NCBI RefSeq assembly: GCF_009870125.1
Contig: NC_046679.1
Location: forward strand, 22,878,001 to 22,942,000
Length of the DNA: 64,000 nt
From: Drosophila pseudoobscura
Taxonomy: Eukaryota; Arthropoda; Insecta; Diptera; Drosophilidae
Reading direction: 5' to 3'
Position 1 is the stretch's first letter. Each line of letters begins with the position of its first letter. The notes under the pieces were generated by a model. That model saw nothing but the letters and a program-made list of their open reading frames with translations, was not told where the DNA came from and did not search any database. The position numbers and the translations under genes are program-made. Of the stretch, positions 14,290 through 27,400 are shown in pieces.

Positions 14290-16560
14290 TAAGCCGAGGC
14301 GGACCGGGCTCTTCACATCATGCGTAAAACGGCGTCAAAATGCAAATGTTGCGCAGGAAACTGCCGGCCCAGGCAGCTCCTCTACGCTCCGCTCCCCTTC
14401 GCGCCCATCTCCATCCCCATCCCCATCCCATAGTCAGGCCGCAGCGCAAATAAACATTTTGCGTTTTAATTTATGTTGCAATGTTTGTGGCGGTGCGGCT
14501 GTTTGGCCGTGTGGCAGTGTGGAGCATGGGGAGCATTTTATTGCACATTTGCTCGGGGCCCACATTGCAAAATTTATCATCAACTGTACACTAAACGGGC
14601 AAAATGGGGGCAGCTTTCCCATCATCATCAAAAGCAGCACCAACGAAGGGGGGGGGGGCCACATAAGTTTTCCGCTCTAAAACTATGTAAAATATTTGGT
14701 TATGAAAACTCTTTTATACATATTTTTTGGGAATGGCAGAAATGTTTTTGGCGGTGTGGTTCGATGCCACAAAATTGCTTCTTTCTATGCTTAATAATAT
14801 TCTGTAGAAGAACCCTGAACGATAGAGAGTTTTCTGTGGGTAAAAGCATTGATAGATGCCATTTTTGATTGAATTTCAAGAATGCGCGGTATTTTTTATA
14901 AGAATAAACCACAGGAATAAGCCCTGGATATGTCTGGCTAAATCTTTTAGCAAAATCTGATCCCTCGCAGCATATACCCAATGCAGGTCCACAAGTTCTT
15001 GTAGTACGGTAGTCGCCACCCGCAGGTTAGTTGTGCAGAACCTCCTGAACAACGGTCTCATTTAAAATTGAAATGTGAAAATAATGCAAATTAATGTTAA
15101 GGTAACATTTTGTTATGGCATAGCCGATAAACAACGGCAGTGGAGTGCAGCAGCCTGTTTGGACAGTTGCTGGAAGAGAGGCGGCAGTCATCGTCGTCGG
15201 GCTGACGGACACACCTTGCGCCATATAGGGATACACCTCTCGGAGATCCTATGGCAGGGAAAGCGGTTCGTGCATTTGGTTGTGAATGTGGATGTGGACG
15301 TGGGCCTGGGACAAGGACAACAGCATGTACATGTTAATTACTTGTGAAAATATGCAACAGACGGCAACGGCAACGGCAACAACATCAAGAGCACGAGCAA
15401 GAGGCAGAGTCGGCAGTTGCCATGAGGTAGACTTTTTTCACACCAACCGAAACCGGCATGGGAGGGACTGGCACTGGGACCTCTGATCGTACTGGCCTTT
15501 TGTTGCAGCTCTGCTCGTGTGCCCTTCAAAGTAAACTGCCTGGACGGACTGCCTGAATTGGCAGTTTCTGAAGGCAGGGCTCTCTCTACCGGGTCTCTAC
15601 CGGGTCTCTCCCGGCTTGCTTCCGTTTCTATTTCGGTTACGGGTCGGGTTGGACCTGCCTGGGGTTGGCGTGTGTGTGTCTGAGTGTGCGGGCATACTAA
15701 TTACAGCAGCCCCGAACCCATGCCCGACGTGCCGTACTGCCGGGTGGATGTGGATGTGGTTGTGGATCTTTAATCGCTTCCCCCAGAACCCAACCTTTTG
15801 GCGGCGCTCATTAAGCGAAGGCAGCCGCACAGAAAAACCAGAACAGAACAGAACAGAACAGAAAACAACTTCAAATCACACGTTGTACACATTTGTTGTT
15901 ATTTTTTATTACATTTCGGGACTGCTGCTGCTGCTGCTGCCGTTCGTGCGAGTATCTTTCGGCCAGGCCTAATTGCTTTTTATGACAGTCGAGTGAATAT
16001 GATAAATCTTTCGCCCGGCCCCGACATTATTTCGACATTTGTTTGGCTAGCAACATTCTTGGCAATTAAATTTATGTTTGTATTTCTCCCGCTTCCTTCG
16101 CACCACAAAATACTTGACATGTGTTGCCTGATGGCACTGCCACCGCCACAGCCACTCCTCCAACTATGCATTGTACATACATACATACATCCATCAGGGC
16201 ATCCGTCCAACCATCCCCCACTTTAGACGCTTAATGAGAGGCCAAAAAGTGTCAGCTGTGCAAGTGCCTGACATTTATTTGCAATTGGCTTGAGGTTTGG
16301 ACTTGGGATTGAGACTCAGACTGTGACTGGAACTGCGACTGCGACACTCCAATCCCAAGTGGGTCACATGGGAAGCGAAGCCCTTCAACGGCTTAATTTT
16401 TGTCGAGGGTAACTTCTGCGGGTGTTGCGGCCAATCAAAGTGTCCCACTTCAATTGGATTGAATGTTGAACAGATTGGGGCAAGTGTCAGGTCCGTCATC
16501 AGTTTCGGGAAGGGGCGGTCTGAGGAATGTATAATTTAATTGAATACTTTGTGGGTAGCC
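14290..16560. other. Non-coding stretch upstream of the Mpv17-like gene
   Basis: No supported gene. It contains CCATCC units at about 14411-14431, CAACGG units at about 15361-15383, an AGAAC pentamer array at about 15839-15868 and a CATA/CATC tract near 16178-16205. Its right end probably includes the promoter of the Mpv17-like gene. Confidence 0.55.
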
Positions 16561-16561
16561 C

Positions 16562-16753
16562 ATTGATTTAAACCGTCGTATTTTTCACAGCGTTTTCTGC
16601 CTAAAAAGTGAGTTTCGCCCAAAATAAATACAGCTCAGAGATTACACAAGTCACACTCTGTAACACACACACATCACATTAATCTGAAAACAATTTCTCT
16701 TTCAGCGTGTTGAGGACTGGCCAAATTAGCATACACGAAGGAGAGCTGTGAAA
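16562..16753 (+). promoter_or_regulatory. Probable spliced 5' UTR of the Mpv17-like gene
   Basis: A good donor (AAA|GTGAGT, with GT at 16608-16609) is followed by a pyrimidine-rich acceptor (TTTCTCTTTCAG, ending at 16705). The second piece runs into the ATG at 16754, implying a 97-nt 5' UTR intron. The transcription start is not defined by a clear TATA or Inr. Inferred from splice signals only. Confidence 0.4.
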
Positions 16754-17543
16754 ATGTTTCGACACATAATAAACTTGACAAACAAATATAAAATCCTCAG
16801 GGGCATGATATCGTATGGGACGCTTTGGCCCTGCGGCTGTCTTATCGAGCAGACGCTGATCGAGAAAAAGACATTCCGAACGTACGACTGGATGAAGTGT
16901 GTCAGGTGGGTCAGTGGTATCTGGTGGCCTGGTCCCAGTCCACCGCTAATTGGCTTTCTTGCTGCTTGTTGCAGGTTCAGCTTATTCGGCTTCTTCTTTA
17001 TGGGCCCCACAATATATGTGTGGATCCGATTGGCAGGGGTTATGTGGCCACGCACGGATATTAAGTCATCGCTGTGCAAGGCGATCACCGAGCAGACCGC
17101 CTACGATCCGATGGCCATCAGCTCGTTTCTCTTCTTCATGACGCTGATGGAGGGCAACTCATATGCCCAGGCCAGGCAGGAGGTAGGTCTCTGACTACGA
17201 GCAATGATCATCCTCCCACATCGAGCGATCTGTCTTCAATTCTATTCGTTTTGCTTTGCTTATTACTTTGCGGCTTTGTCCAGCGTCCAATTAGTTATCG
17301 CCTCGCTAGGCTGTGGACTCGTTCTCAAGATTATTTATTTTGAAATTGGGTTTCTGCTTTCCCGCTCTCCGTTCACTCGCTCGCTCGCCGCAATTCGGTG
17401 TGTGGGTTTTGATTTCGGAAATCCATTTTCTCACGACAGATACAGACAGTCGCCGCCGTATCTGTATCTGCGGCCCAGCATCTGTGGCTGTGGCTGTAAT
17501 GTAAGCATGCATAAATATCACCTGTCTGGCTGTCTGTCGCTGG

Positions 17544-17575
<32 letters not shown>

Positions 17576-19246
17576 GTCTCTCCAGCGTGTGTCTGCCACC
17601 ATCTCGGTTTCCATCTGCATCTCCATCTCAGAGTCTGGGCCTGTCTCTGTCTCTGTCTCCGTTCCGAGTTGTCAACATTGATTTGTTGGCTTTGCGGCCA
17701 TACTTTGAGATACTCGCACTCGCCTGCCCCCAAGTCTGTCCGAGTCCCCATCATCACAGTCACCGTCGCCGTCGCCTTGCAACCGTCTGTCCGTCCGCCT
17801 GTCTGTCCGTCTGACTTCTATATCATTAGAAACCATTTATCTTGATAAATGTAAATGTTTTACCATATATTTATGTCAAACGTGCGTTGTCTCATTTGCT
17901 TTGCATGCGTTGCCCCTAAAGATCTATGGCCCGGGCTTCCTGGGGTGATTGGCTCTGGTCCGGGTCCGCGAAAGAGTTATGTGAGAGGCCAATGAAGATG
18001 TCTGCGGGTCCAGGCCGCTTGATCTTCCACTGAAAGTTCTTCAGAGGAAATAGTGCCACAGAAGATGCCACTAAATAATCGTACACATCGACCACTATAG
18101 ACTTTCGTCCCAGTGTAAAATTCCAACCGAGTCTAATCTAATATTTAAACATTTGTTGAAATGCAAGCTTAAATTGAATCAAAAATTTTAATTTACCCAA
18201 AATGATTGACAATTTATGCAAAATTTTAAATGAAATACAATTGAAATCCATTATTTGCGTGCAATTTGCAAAGAGCTCAAATTCAACTGCTTTTTGAATG
18301 GATAACCAATCGAAACCAGATTCCTTTCATGGCTACAGAATAGCCAGGGGCCAATTCAATCACTTGAAATGCTAAAAATCAGGTTACATTTACCCCAGAT
18401 TTATTGGCCTGGCTTGCCCATACTTTACCAATACTCGAATAATTTTAAAATAAATGATTTCCATGCGAAATATTGCATTTGAATGGAAAATTGTGCAGAC
18501 ACAAAGGTTGGATGTTTTATAATTAATTAGCAGACCAGACCCCCGACAACTACAGCGATGCTGACTTTTAACTCCTCTCCGCTCCTCCCCGTGTCCCCTG
18601 TCCCGAATCGAGAATCCCCTAGCCATATCATTTACAAATTTACACACAATTACGGGCCTGTGGCGGTGGCGATGGCGATGGCTATGGCGTAGAGTAAAAT
18701 GTTGGCAAAAAGGGAAAATTTTCCATGCCGTCAATGCCTTTTAATTAACAGCATTAACAAAAATGCCACGCCCTGGTCTAGGGCCCCTGCCCCCTCCTGG
18801 CCTATGCGTGAAAGTGGAATAAAACCAGAAAACATTTTCACAGAGAGGAAGCCGCAATAAATAAAATTTTAAAGGTCTCCTAGAAATGCTCGCCCGACAC
18901 TTAATTACAATTTTCCGCGCTGGCATTTTCCAGCCAACCAGCCCCAGCCCCAACCTCACCACTTCACACATTATGTCATTGCTCTCACTCTCCCCGCGGA
19001 CTACTTCTTCTCGTTTCTCCCCAGGTTAGCGATAAATTCCTGGACGCCTATAAGGTGGGCGTTATTTATTGGCCCTGCGTGCAGACGGTGAACTTTGCCT
19101 TTGTCCCGGCCCGGAACCAGGTCGTGTTCACCTCGTTCTTCAGCATGTGCTGGACCACGTTCCTGGCCTACGTCAAGTTCCTGCATCTGCATCCCACCGT
19201 CGACGTGGACCACCATGCCGTGGACATACACTTCCTAGAGATGTGA
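16754..19246 (+). CDS. Mpv17/PMP22-family membrane protein
   Basis: Three coding exons, 16754-16905, 16975-17182 and 19025-19246, join in frame to give 193 residues, the usual length for the family. I chose the ATG at 16754 over an in-frame GTG just upstream. The C-terminal part carries the family signature: YKVGVIYWPCVQTVNFAFVP, then R and a WTTFLAYVKF segment. The N-terminal W-P...Q (LWPCGCLIEQ) and the GP.Y..W (GPTIYVWIRL) blocks are also present. Family members are four-helix proteins of the inner mitochondrial or peroxisomal membrane; Mpv17 itself is linked to mtDNA maintenance, and others may form channels. Compartment and substrate cannot be read from the sequence. The second intron is unusually long (1,842 nt). 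Several Drosophila paralogues exist, so I give no symbol. Confidence 0.9.
17183..19024 (+). other. Long second intron of the Mpv17-like gene
   Basis: 1,842 nt between donor GAG|GTAGGT and acceptor CCCCAG. It contains a CT-rich microsatellite at 17544-17583, CTGT/CGTC units at about 17640-17820 and GGCGAT units near 18660-18690. I see no nested gene. Confidence 0.75.
17544..17583 (+). repeat. (CT)n microsatellite
   Basis: An uninterrupted CT run of about 25 nt followed by an imperfect continuation, inside the Mpv17-like intron. Confidence 0.9.
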
Positions 19247-19413
19247 GCTGTCCAGCCGCAGTAGAACCCAAAACACACAATCAAGTCTCCCAGCTTTTCC
19301 CAGCGATAATGTGATCAGACACGCCACGCCCACCAATAACACGCCCTTAGTATAAGTTAATGACATGTCATTTCTCTTATTTTTTCCTTTTTACATTTAT
19401 TTTGTTGTGCGCC

Positions 19414-19419
19414 ATTAAA
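19414..19419 (+). terminator. Possible poly(A) signal, Mpv17-like gene
   Basis: ATTAAA about 170 nt after the stop codon, followed at once by an A-run. A canonical AATAAA lies further on at 19846-19851. Either could be used. Confidence 0.35.
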
Positions 19420-21410
19420 AAAAAAAAGTATAAATATGTGTATAAAACAGCCATTAACTGCGCCTGATAAATGAGTTGTGATAAGTTCGAGGTTTTTTCT
19501 ACGTCAAATTGAATTGTTCCAACGCGGCGCTGATTGCAGTTTCTGTTTTATTTTTTGTAGTTTATTTTATTTACCAACTCGCATTAAAGTTGATAATTAA
19601 CGATGGCCTGTGTTCTGTGTTAGAAACATACTGCGGTTCTACATGTGGTCTCAGGGGCAATGAAAATAACGATGGGCGGATAACTCTCAATGGCCATGGC
19701 GTATCCTCCTATAAGTAGACTCCGTAGTTCATAAAATATGTACAAATGTACATAACAGATGGCAACCTAAATGAATTCTTTTGAATACAGCAATCACTAC
19801 GAAAGAAAGCAAATCGAAGCTGTTGCAGTGGGATATTTATACTAAAATAAATACATAACTAATATATATATATACTTAATTCAGAGTGAAACGACTGGTT
19901 GCATAAATTTGCCTACTATTGACCCGCATCAGCATTTATCAAAATTAATATTTATTTGTTGTTCGCTTTTTTTGACGGGGATCTGGCTTCCATTAAAATG
20001 CATACGTAACATCTATGCATATTATACACATAGTAAATATATATATGTATTGTATGTATATCTGTGTGGATTTGTGGGTTCGTTGATGTGAAACTGTGGC
20101 CTGTGGCCAGGGGCGTGGGGCCAGGGGGCAGGGACGAGGGACGTGGAACGACTACGAGTACCTAAGTGGTCGTGCTGAATGCGAGAGCTGAATGCATAAA
20201 TAATGCCGATTTAGATTATTCTGAAACAGAAACATCATCTGGCAACGGTCTGGTCTCTGGTCTCTGGTCTGCATTTGGATTTGGATAAAAATGCGGCTGA
20301 ACAGAACAGAACAGAGTGGTGGCGCTGCTGATGACGAGGCCATAATCAGCCAAATTAATATGGAAATTTATGCTGAGAGAAAAACGAAACCGCAAAAGTA
20401 AACGCAGAATGCAAACCTCAACGTAAACCCAGCCAAAACCCTAACGCATGTGGGTTCTGTTATCAGGGAAGGAAAACGTGGCGCACTTCCTGGTCGGTGG
20501 GCACCCACCCCCCCTCTCTCTCTCTCTCTGCAGTACATCGTCAAGCTGTGAAAAAACAATTGGAACAAAAGTTTCATTAAATTTTAGCACAGCCCTCGGC
20601 TGGCAGGCCAATTTCCTATCCGCCCAGCGCCCATTTCTCAGTGTCTTACACTCGGATCTGCCTTCTGGAGCTGCCTGCGCCCTGCCGGCTCGGCATCGGC
20701 GCGCCATCGTTATAGCTGCTTTATAGCGCATTAATTTCGAAAGTAGCGCTACGTGTGCCAAAAATCATTAGCAACGGAATTACGCTCAATGAAATGCAGT
20801 CGACGGCGCCGTCGACAGACGACGGAAAACAAAAAGGGGGAGATAATAAAGCGTGGCCGGGACCGGAGACCGGCCGGGTTCGGGGTTCGGGCCGATGCCG
20901 GAACAGGGAATCGGGTGAGGTATGGGTATGGGTATGGGTTAGGGTAAGGGGACGACTGCCTGACACCCGCCCGGCAGCCGCTGCTTATAAATATACCCTA
21001 ACGACAAGTTAAATGTTGAGTACAAAATGCTGAGGCCAAGGGTTCCTCCCATTCCCATTCCCTTTGCCACTTCCATGCAAATAAATAATATCAGACTCTT
21101 TCCAGGCAAGACGTACTTGGGCCTAGTCTAGTGCCTGTTAGGGATTTTACAGTCGAAATTAACACGAAATCGTGCAATGCACTGGGCAGATATTTTCAGA
21201 TATATCTTATGCTTGCCGATGGCATGACACACTCGGATGTGCCCTCGCGTGTGGCAATCGAATATAAATAGCCAAGAATATGCAGAAAATGGTAATGGTT
21301 AGCCCGGGATTCGTGTGCATTGTAAGCCGTTATCTTATCGGGCGGGCGAGTAAATCATTATCTGATAATAGGCAGAACTAATTTGCTAAATGAAATTAGG
21401 CAAATGGAGC
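19420..21410. other. Intergenic stretch
   Basis: No gene supported. It contains a CT tract at about 20513-20529, an AACAG repeat near 20300-20315 and a GGGTAT hexamer array at about 20918-20946. An Inr-like TCAGTGAGTGAG at 21411-21422 lies 43 nt before the next coding start, without a TATA box. Confidence 0.6.
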
Positions 21411-21463
21411 TCAGTGAGTGAGTCAGTTTGGTTATAGCGGGGCAGGAGCGAGCACACGGCCGT

Positions 21464-23470
21464 ATGTTCAAGTCCAAGTCCTTCGATCTGGTCAGTGAGG
21501 ATAAGACGAGGCGGGCAGAGCGGCTCTACCAGCCGCGACGGATGCGCTGGCTAAAGTACATCGTCCTGCCCGCCGTCTTTGGGTTTGTTCTTCTGCTGAT
21601 CCTCTGCAACGTGGACTTCTCCTACGACGATGACGATGACGATGCGGATGATGCCTTATCCTCGGCCTCGGTGGACAGTCATCAGTGGTGGAGGTTGGTC
21701 GAGGAGGAAGGTTTGATTGTGGTCAACGAGCTGGAGCAGATATATAACCAGAGCGAGTGTCCAGGCGAAACTGCGCTTTTTGTGTCTGGATACAAGTTTC
21801 CGAACGGCAGCCTGGACGGGGACTTCCTGAGTGGCAGCTTCCGGCTGCAGAGCCTGGAGATAGCCGACTGTGATTTGAGACGCATAGAAGACGGCACCTT
21901 CGACCAGAGCAAGCAGCGCGGCCTGATGACCCTGCAACTGAGGAACACCCAGCTCCAATCACTGACTGCAGCTGCCTTTCGGGGACTCCAGCAGCTTCAG
22001 AACTTTACGCTGATCAACGAGGAGGAGTCCTTTGAGGCGGGGGGCTTTTTAGCACCACTTGCCAGTACCCTGCTCAGCGCCAGGATCCATCAGAGCTACT
22101 CGGATAGAGTCTCCTACTCAGTCAGTGACTTCTTTGGAGGCCAGAATTTCACTCAGTTGAAGTGGCTCGACCTGAGCGGCACTAACCTCGGGGAGCTCCT
22201 CCTCTGGGATTCGTTCGGCTGTCTGCCCGCCCTGGAGCGACTCATTTTGGTGGATTGTGGTATTAGCCAAGTAGAGTGGAACACATTTCCCAGTTGTTTT
22301 AGATCATTGCGATACTTGGACCTGAGTGGGAACCCACTAGAGACAATCAGTGGCAACTTTCTGCCACCCATGAGGGAGCAAGGCATTGAATTGGAACACA
22401 CTGACAGTACCGCGATGATGGACTCGGATTATGAGCAGGATATGGCTTCTACGCCAGTCTATAGCACAGCCCAAGTCATGACCTTCACTCAAGAGATACA
22501 ACCCTTTGTTCCTGGGGTTCGTACCACGACCGCCGAACCAACAACAATTTTAGAGACTGAGAGCACGACGTGGACAACGGAAACGTCAACGACCTCAGCA
22601 CCTTTGGCCTGTTTGGAAGAATTATGCGAAATTCTCAACTGCACCGATATCAAGGGACGGTCCAGCGAAACGCGGTTGACCTACAATGCATCTCTTCAGT
22701 TCAAGGATCTAAGTAACGCTGTGGTGCAGGTCAGGCTCTCCCACTTGCAGTCGCTTCAGTGGCAGCTGGTGTACTTCTCCACGGCCTCATGGAGCGGCTA
22801 TGTGGAGCAGGAGAACACCGAAGAGAGCACGGAGGACAACGGAGATGTTGTGGTGGCGGTCCCAAACCTGGACTGCGGCACCCCATTCGTCTTCTGCGTG
22901 GTGATGGCGGGAGAGAATGTCACCTCCCCACTGAACTGTCGCTCGCACAAGACTCTGAACTGTGTGAAATACTACACGCTGTCCTGGTTCGAGGCAAACA
23001 GCGGCCTAATCATAGGTCTGGGAATAGCTGGCATTCTCATCTGTGTGGCCTTGGGCATGCTGATCGTCTACGTGGCCCTGCGACTGCAGCCGAAGTGGCT
23101 AAGGGGTAGCCGCAGATTGGTGCGTCCTCTGAGGGACTCGAACACGATGTTTCTGGTGCCGAAGGGATGCCAGCAGGAGGAATACGGCTACCAGGGGTAA
23201 GATGAGTGGCATTCTCTCGACACCATATTATTTAACATAGTGTTTGTCTTCCACAGAGATCCCACCTCTAAGAACGACAATTACGACTACGTCGCCTTCC
23301 ACCGCTACTTGGAGCAAGCGAATCTCTATCGAACGGAATCGAATAAGTATATTTCCCCGCCCCGGGAGCGGGCTCCGTCCGTGCCCCCCTCCAGCGAGGC
23401 AGCCGCCAAGAAGAACTATGTCTACGAGAGCTTTGACTTGTACGAGGAACTGCCTCCACACGTCCCTTGA
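21464..23470 (+). CDS. Two-pass leucine-rich-repeat cell-surface protein
   Basis: Exons 21464-23196 and 23257-23470 (60-nt intron) encode 648 residues. The frame is open a little further upstream but only from a TTG, so the ATG at 21464 is taken. Order: basic N-terminus; hydrophobic segment at about 29-50; run of six Asp plus more acidic residues (53-64); LRR region at about 125-305 with LxxLxLxxxxL units such as LKWLDLSGTNLGEL and LRYLDLSGNPLETI; Thr-rich linker at about 352-380; Cys-containing module (about 382-500); second membrane segment (about 515-541); and a tail of roughly 107 residues with Tyr motifs (NYDYVAF, YVYESFDLY). Seven N-glycosylation sequons lie between the two membrane segments, which places that part outside the cell. 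LRR ectodomains usually bind proteins in adhesion or signalling. I do not recognise the orthologue. Confidence 0.9.
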
Positions 23471-23639
23471 GTCGGCACAAATATTCGCTCCATATCGCAG
23501 TTATTGTTGTGAGTAATTGATTGCTGATTGTCAATAATGCCTATTGGCAGATCTAAATTCATTAAACCGATAAGGTTTGTAAGGGCAATAGACATAGCTA
23601 GCCATAAATGGGCAGAGTATCTCAATCCCAGATAGTTTT

Positions 23640-24480
23640 AGAGGCACTAATAAAAATCGGAGTAATCAAAATCTACTATCAATTTAAGGCCACATATCAA
23701 CCAGGGTACCAAAGGATCAATAGAAATCCGTAGTTTCGGGGAATCAAACGGATCGCTGGGTATCTGCCGGTTTTTTAGACATTTCACGAATGCCCGCAAA
23801 GCCTTCCAGAAGTTCCAATCATTGATTTGGAGGTCCCAAAGGCTCCCAAAGAGGGTTCATACTGTCACCTGGCACATACTGAACACAAAATGGCGGCGGC
23901 TATAGCTGAGAAGAAGTTGGGGTACAGCTTAACGTCCTTTAGGATCTGCAGACCCGGCCATACGTCCTGGACACTGCATGCATATTTGGGGGTCAGCCGA
24001 TTAGCTTCAAGAGCGGGAGAAATCGGCAGACCTTCAGCTGTCCAAGGAGAGGCACGAGGCCTGAACGGCCCCAGATTCCTCAAATAGTTCATGCCCAACC
24101 GCAGGTGTAGCAGATCCGGTACCGATCACACGAGTCAGTTACCCGCATCAAGGGCATCCAGGGGTATCAAGCTGACCCTGAGATGACCCAACTCCTGTCT
24201 ACCCAGGCGATGTGGCACCCGGCTTCCCACCCTAGTCCATGTAGCGAGGATCCAAGTAAAGGAGCAGCAACTGCCGGCGCATTCTTTTCAATGTTAATGC
24301 TTTCCTTGGGATAGCTGGAGAGGACCACTACGCAGTAGCGTTAACGATTTCAGTGAGGATCCTCATTCCAACACCATGTGCAGATACATCCAGATATAGC
24401 TCCAAGCTGTGCCGCAAATATCTCGCGAAGTCTGGCCGAAGTTTGCACAGTTCAATGCTTTGCTTTCATTAAGCTTTAAT
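23640..24480 (-). pseudogene. Possible decayed coding sequence, unidentified
   Basis: Several - strand pieces read like real protein but sit in different frames separated by stops. Nearest the 3' end, a frame ending at about 23647 has W-, K- and L-rich segments (NDWNFWKALRAF, LRISIDPLVPWLICGL). At 23865-24098 a second frame contains LKDVKLYPNFFSAIAAAIL. At about 24240-24440 others contain YLDVSAHGVGMRI and VVLSSYPKESINIEKNA. At least three frame changes and several stops would be needed to link them. It could be an old mobile-element relic or a dead gene; no family is recognised, and a chance origin is possible. Confidence 0.3.
23649..23654 (+). terminator. Poly(A) signal of the LRR gene
   Basis: The first canonical AATAAA after the stop codon, about 180 nt downstream. 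Confidence 0.5.
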
Positions 24481-27400
24481 GAGCCCCAGTTTTGCGACAA
24501 TTGCAAACAAACTTCCTCTGAATGCTCCCCATTGTGTGCACAGCTTCAGCTTCCAGCCCAGTCTATTCTATCCCGAGACCCAGCCCCAGCCCCAGTGCCA
24601 ACCTCATCCCCAACCAAAGATATACATAGTTGGTTTCTGTGCAGTTTGTTGACTTGCCACAAGCACAATAAAATATTTTTGTAAGCACTTTTTATGGCTG
24701 ACATATCTCTTAATATATATATATATACACTGAGATATTTTTTGCCAATTTATTTCTGCCCCCATACCATCCACAACCTCATCTCATGCTCATTCACATC
24801 CCCATAGCTGTGTTTGCTTCGGTGCCCTGCAGGCTGTCGCTGCCATAATTTCCCAGGCACATCCCAACCCAGAAAACAAGATGTGGAGATGGAGAGAGAG
24901 AGAGAGAGTGAGAGAGACACAGAGGGAGACTCTGTCAAAGTCCAGCCAAGTCTTGGCCATATGTTGCACACATTATGCTTACTTAACAATTAGAGACGCT
25001 CTTGTAATTCCAGAAAATTGCTTTGTTCGCTGAGATTTTTTCTCGTTTAGGGCGAGACGAGATGTGGCATCCAGGGGGCAGGGCAGGGCAGAGCAGGGCT
25101 GGACAGGGAAGGAAGTACCACAGAGTGCCTTTGTGCTTGTTCTCTAGAAGTTCTCTTTGGTCACTGAGCTGTGAATGGTTATGAGCTTTAAAGGCAACGA
25201 AAATGCATTGATAACAAGGTTGGGGTTGGATGAAGATGAAGATGGGAATGGGAATGGAAATGGAGACTTCTTTGTGAAAGCACGGATGATGTTTGCGGGA
25301 ATGGGAAAATTGGTTTCAATTCCCAACTCTTTGAAGATGTTCACAAAAGTCTTTCAGCAAGAAATGAAAACTTTGTGTTGCTGATAACCTGATCAAAATC
25401 AAGTCAAGTGAATCCCGCATAATTTCTATGGCTACCATTTGAACAAATTGACAGGTCTATGATGTTCTGAGAAAGTGAAACCGTACACAAGCCACATCCT
25501 ACATCTGTACACAGTCCACTGATGATGTCGAGAAATGTGTATTCTCATCCCAGCCGAGTGTCACAATTGAATGCATCTGGACCATCCCACATGCGAGTAC
25601 ACCTCGATTGATACAGGCCTGGGGCCTGAGCTCTCAGCAGATACGAGTAGTGTCTATCAGGATTAATATTAATGATTTGCAGCAGAATGCCATTAAGTTG
25701 TTTTGTACCTTTCGCTGTGCCCGATAACGCAGCGTGAAGAGATCAGAAAATGGGAAAACTCTCTGATTGCAGCGGAGGCGTTGCCATCTACCCCGAGACA
25801 GACACAGACACAGGCACAGGGAAGCCCCATTGAGCTGAAAATGAAATCGAAGACCCTTTTGCCCATATCCCTGATAACGGACACGAACGAGCCAGCGGAC
25901 AGAGAGTCGGCCTGGCCGTCTCATAACGTGGCATTTGTTTAATGGATTAAAAATAATAGGTACGAGGAGAAAGCAGCACCGCACAATGAGGAAAAAGCAG
26001 TGAGCAGTGGCTGGGGGTGAAGGAAAAGCAGATAAGAATCGTAGCACGTTTTGTGTGTGTGCGTGTGTGTGCGGCAAACGGAGAATGAAAATGGGAAAAT
26101 GAAAAAATAGAAAATCGAAAATGTGCCGCGGCGTGTCATAAATTAATTTTTCTAAATTCTGCAGCCTGTCTGATTTGGCTACGGATTGGGAACGTTACGG
26201 TATCAGCATCAGAGCAGGGATCGGGACTGGGACTAGGATTGGGATTGGGATTGGAACTCTTATTAATAATAATGCCACACGGCTTTGATGGACAGACACA
26301 GACAGACAGGCAGTCAGCCTTCAGCCTGACAAAGGATTCGCCCTGACAATGGTTAGATGAAAGCCAAACCACTTTCATTCGAGTATTTACGGCAAGGGTT
26401 GAAAGCCGCTCGATTGTGGTTGCTACGAGCTGCAAAGCAGGAAAGCAGGAGACCAGGAGAACAGGCTGGGAAGCTTTTAAAAAATTATGCAAAAATCATG
26501 ATTAGGCAATTTCCCCGATGCTGGAACGTTCTGACTATGGATGGAGATTGGGTCTATCTCTGGGCCTAGGTCTGGGCATGAGCATGGGTATGGGATCTGG
26601 TTTGCTAATTAGCCATTCATGGTGTGTTGTAGAGCGGCTGCCATGCCCGGGGAATATTTAAACAGTTGGCTTGTTCCCAGAAAACTGCGGCAAAAGTTTA
26701 ATTAGTGCAGAGGAATGAATATGCCTTATGAATATGAAATATGAAATCCGCACACACAAATCTATTCAGCCCTGATCAGACATATCCTTGAGACTGTGCG
26801 ACTGTGAGACTGTAAGTAAGCCTCCGCCGCGTTGAGTTGGGTTTAAGTTTAATGAGCCCTAAGTAGAAGTGCTTCGGTGCAGAACAACAGCAAAATGTAG
26901 CAATTATGAAACGACCAAAAGGAAAAAATTCACATTAATGACAAAGGCAGAAAGAGTGAGTACTTTTGAGTACTTTGGAAGGGCAAGTCAAGGGATGGGT
27001 AGGGATGGGAATGGGTATGGGTGTGGTGTGGTGTGTTGAAGCTGCTGCTTAAGACTTGCTACAAACGAGGGGCACTCAAAAGATGAAACATAAAACGAAG
27101 CCCCAGAAGCCCATAAAAAACACATTGTGCCGGGGCCGCACTTAAAAGGCAACTTCTCCATGTAGATACCTCCATCTTCTCCTCCTGCTGTTGCTCCTCC
27201 TGCTGCTGCCACAGCTTCTGCTGTTTCTTCTGATGTTGCTGCCGCAGCCATATGGGGACAATGACGAGTCTGCTCTTGTCGCAGGAGGGGGAAGGGCTAT
27301 AAAAATTGCAACATAAAAATAAAAATTAAACCACTAAACGCAGTTTTAGACCAGACCGGGACTTGGGCGTGGACGTGGACGTGGACCCTTTTATCGTAAG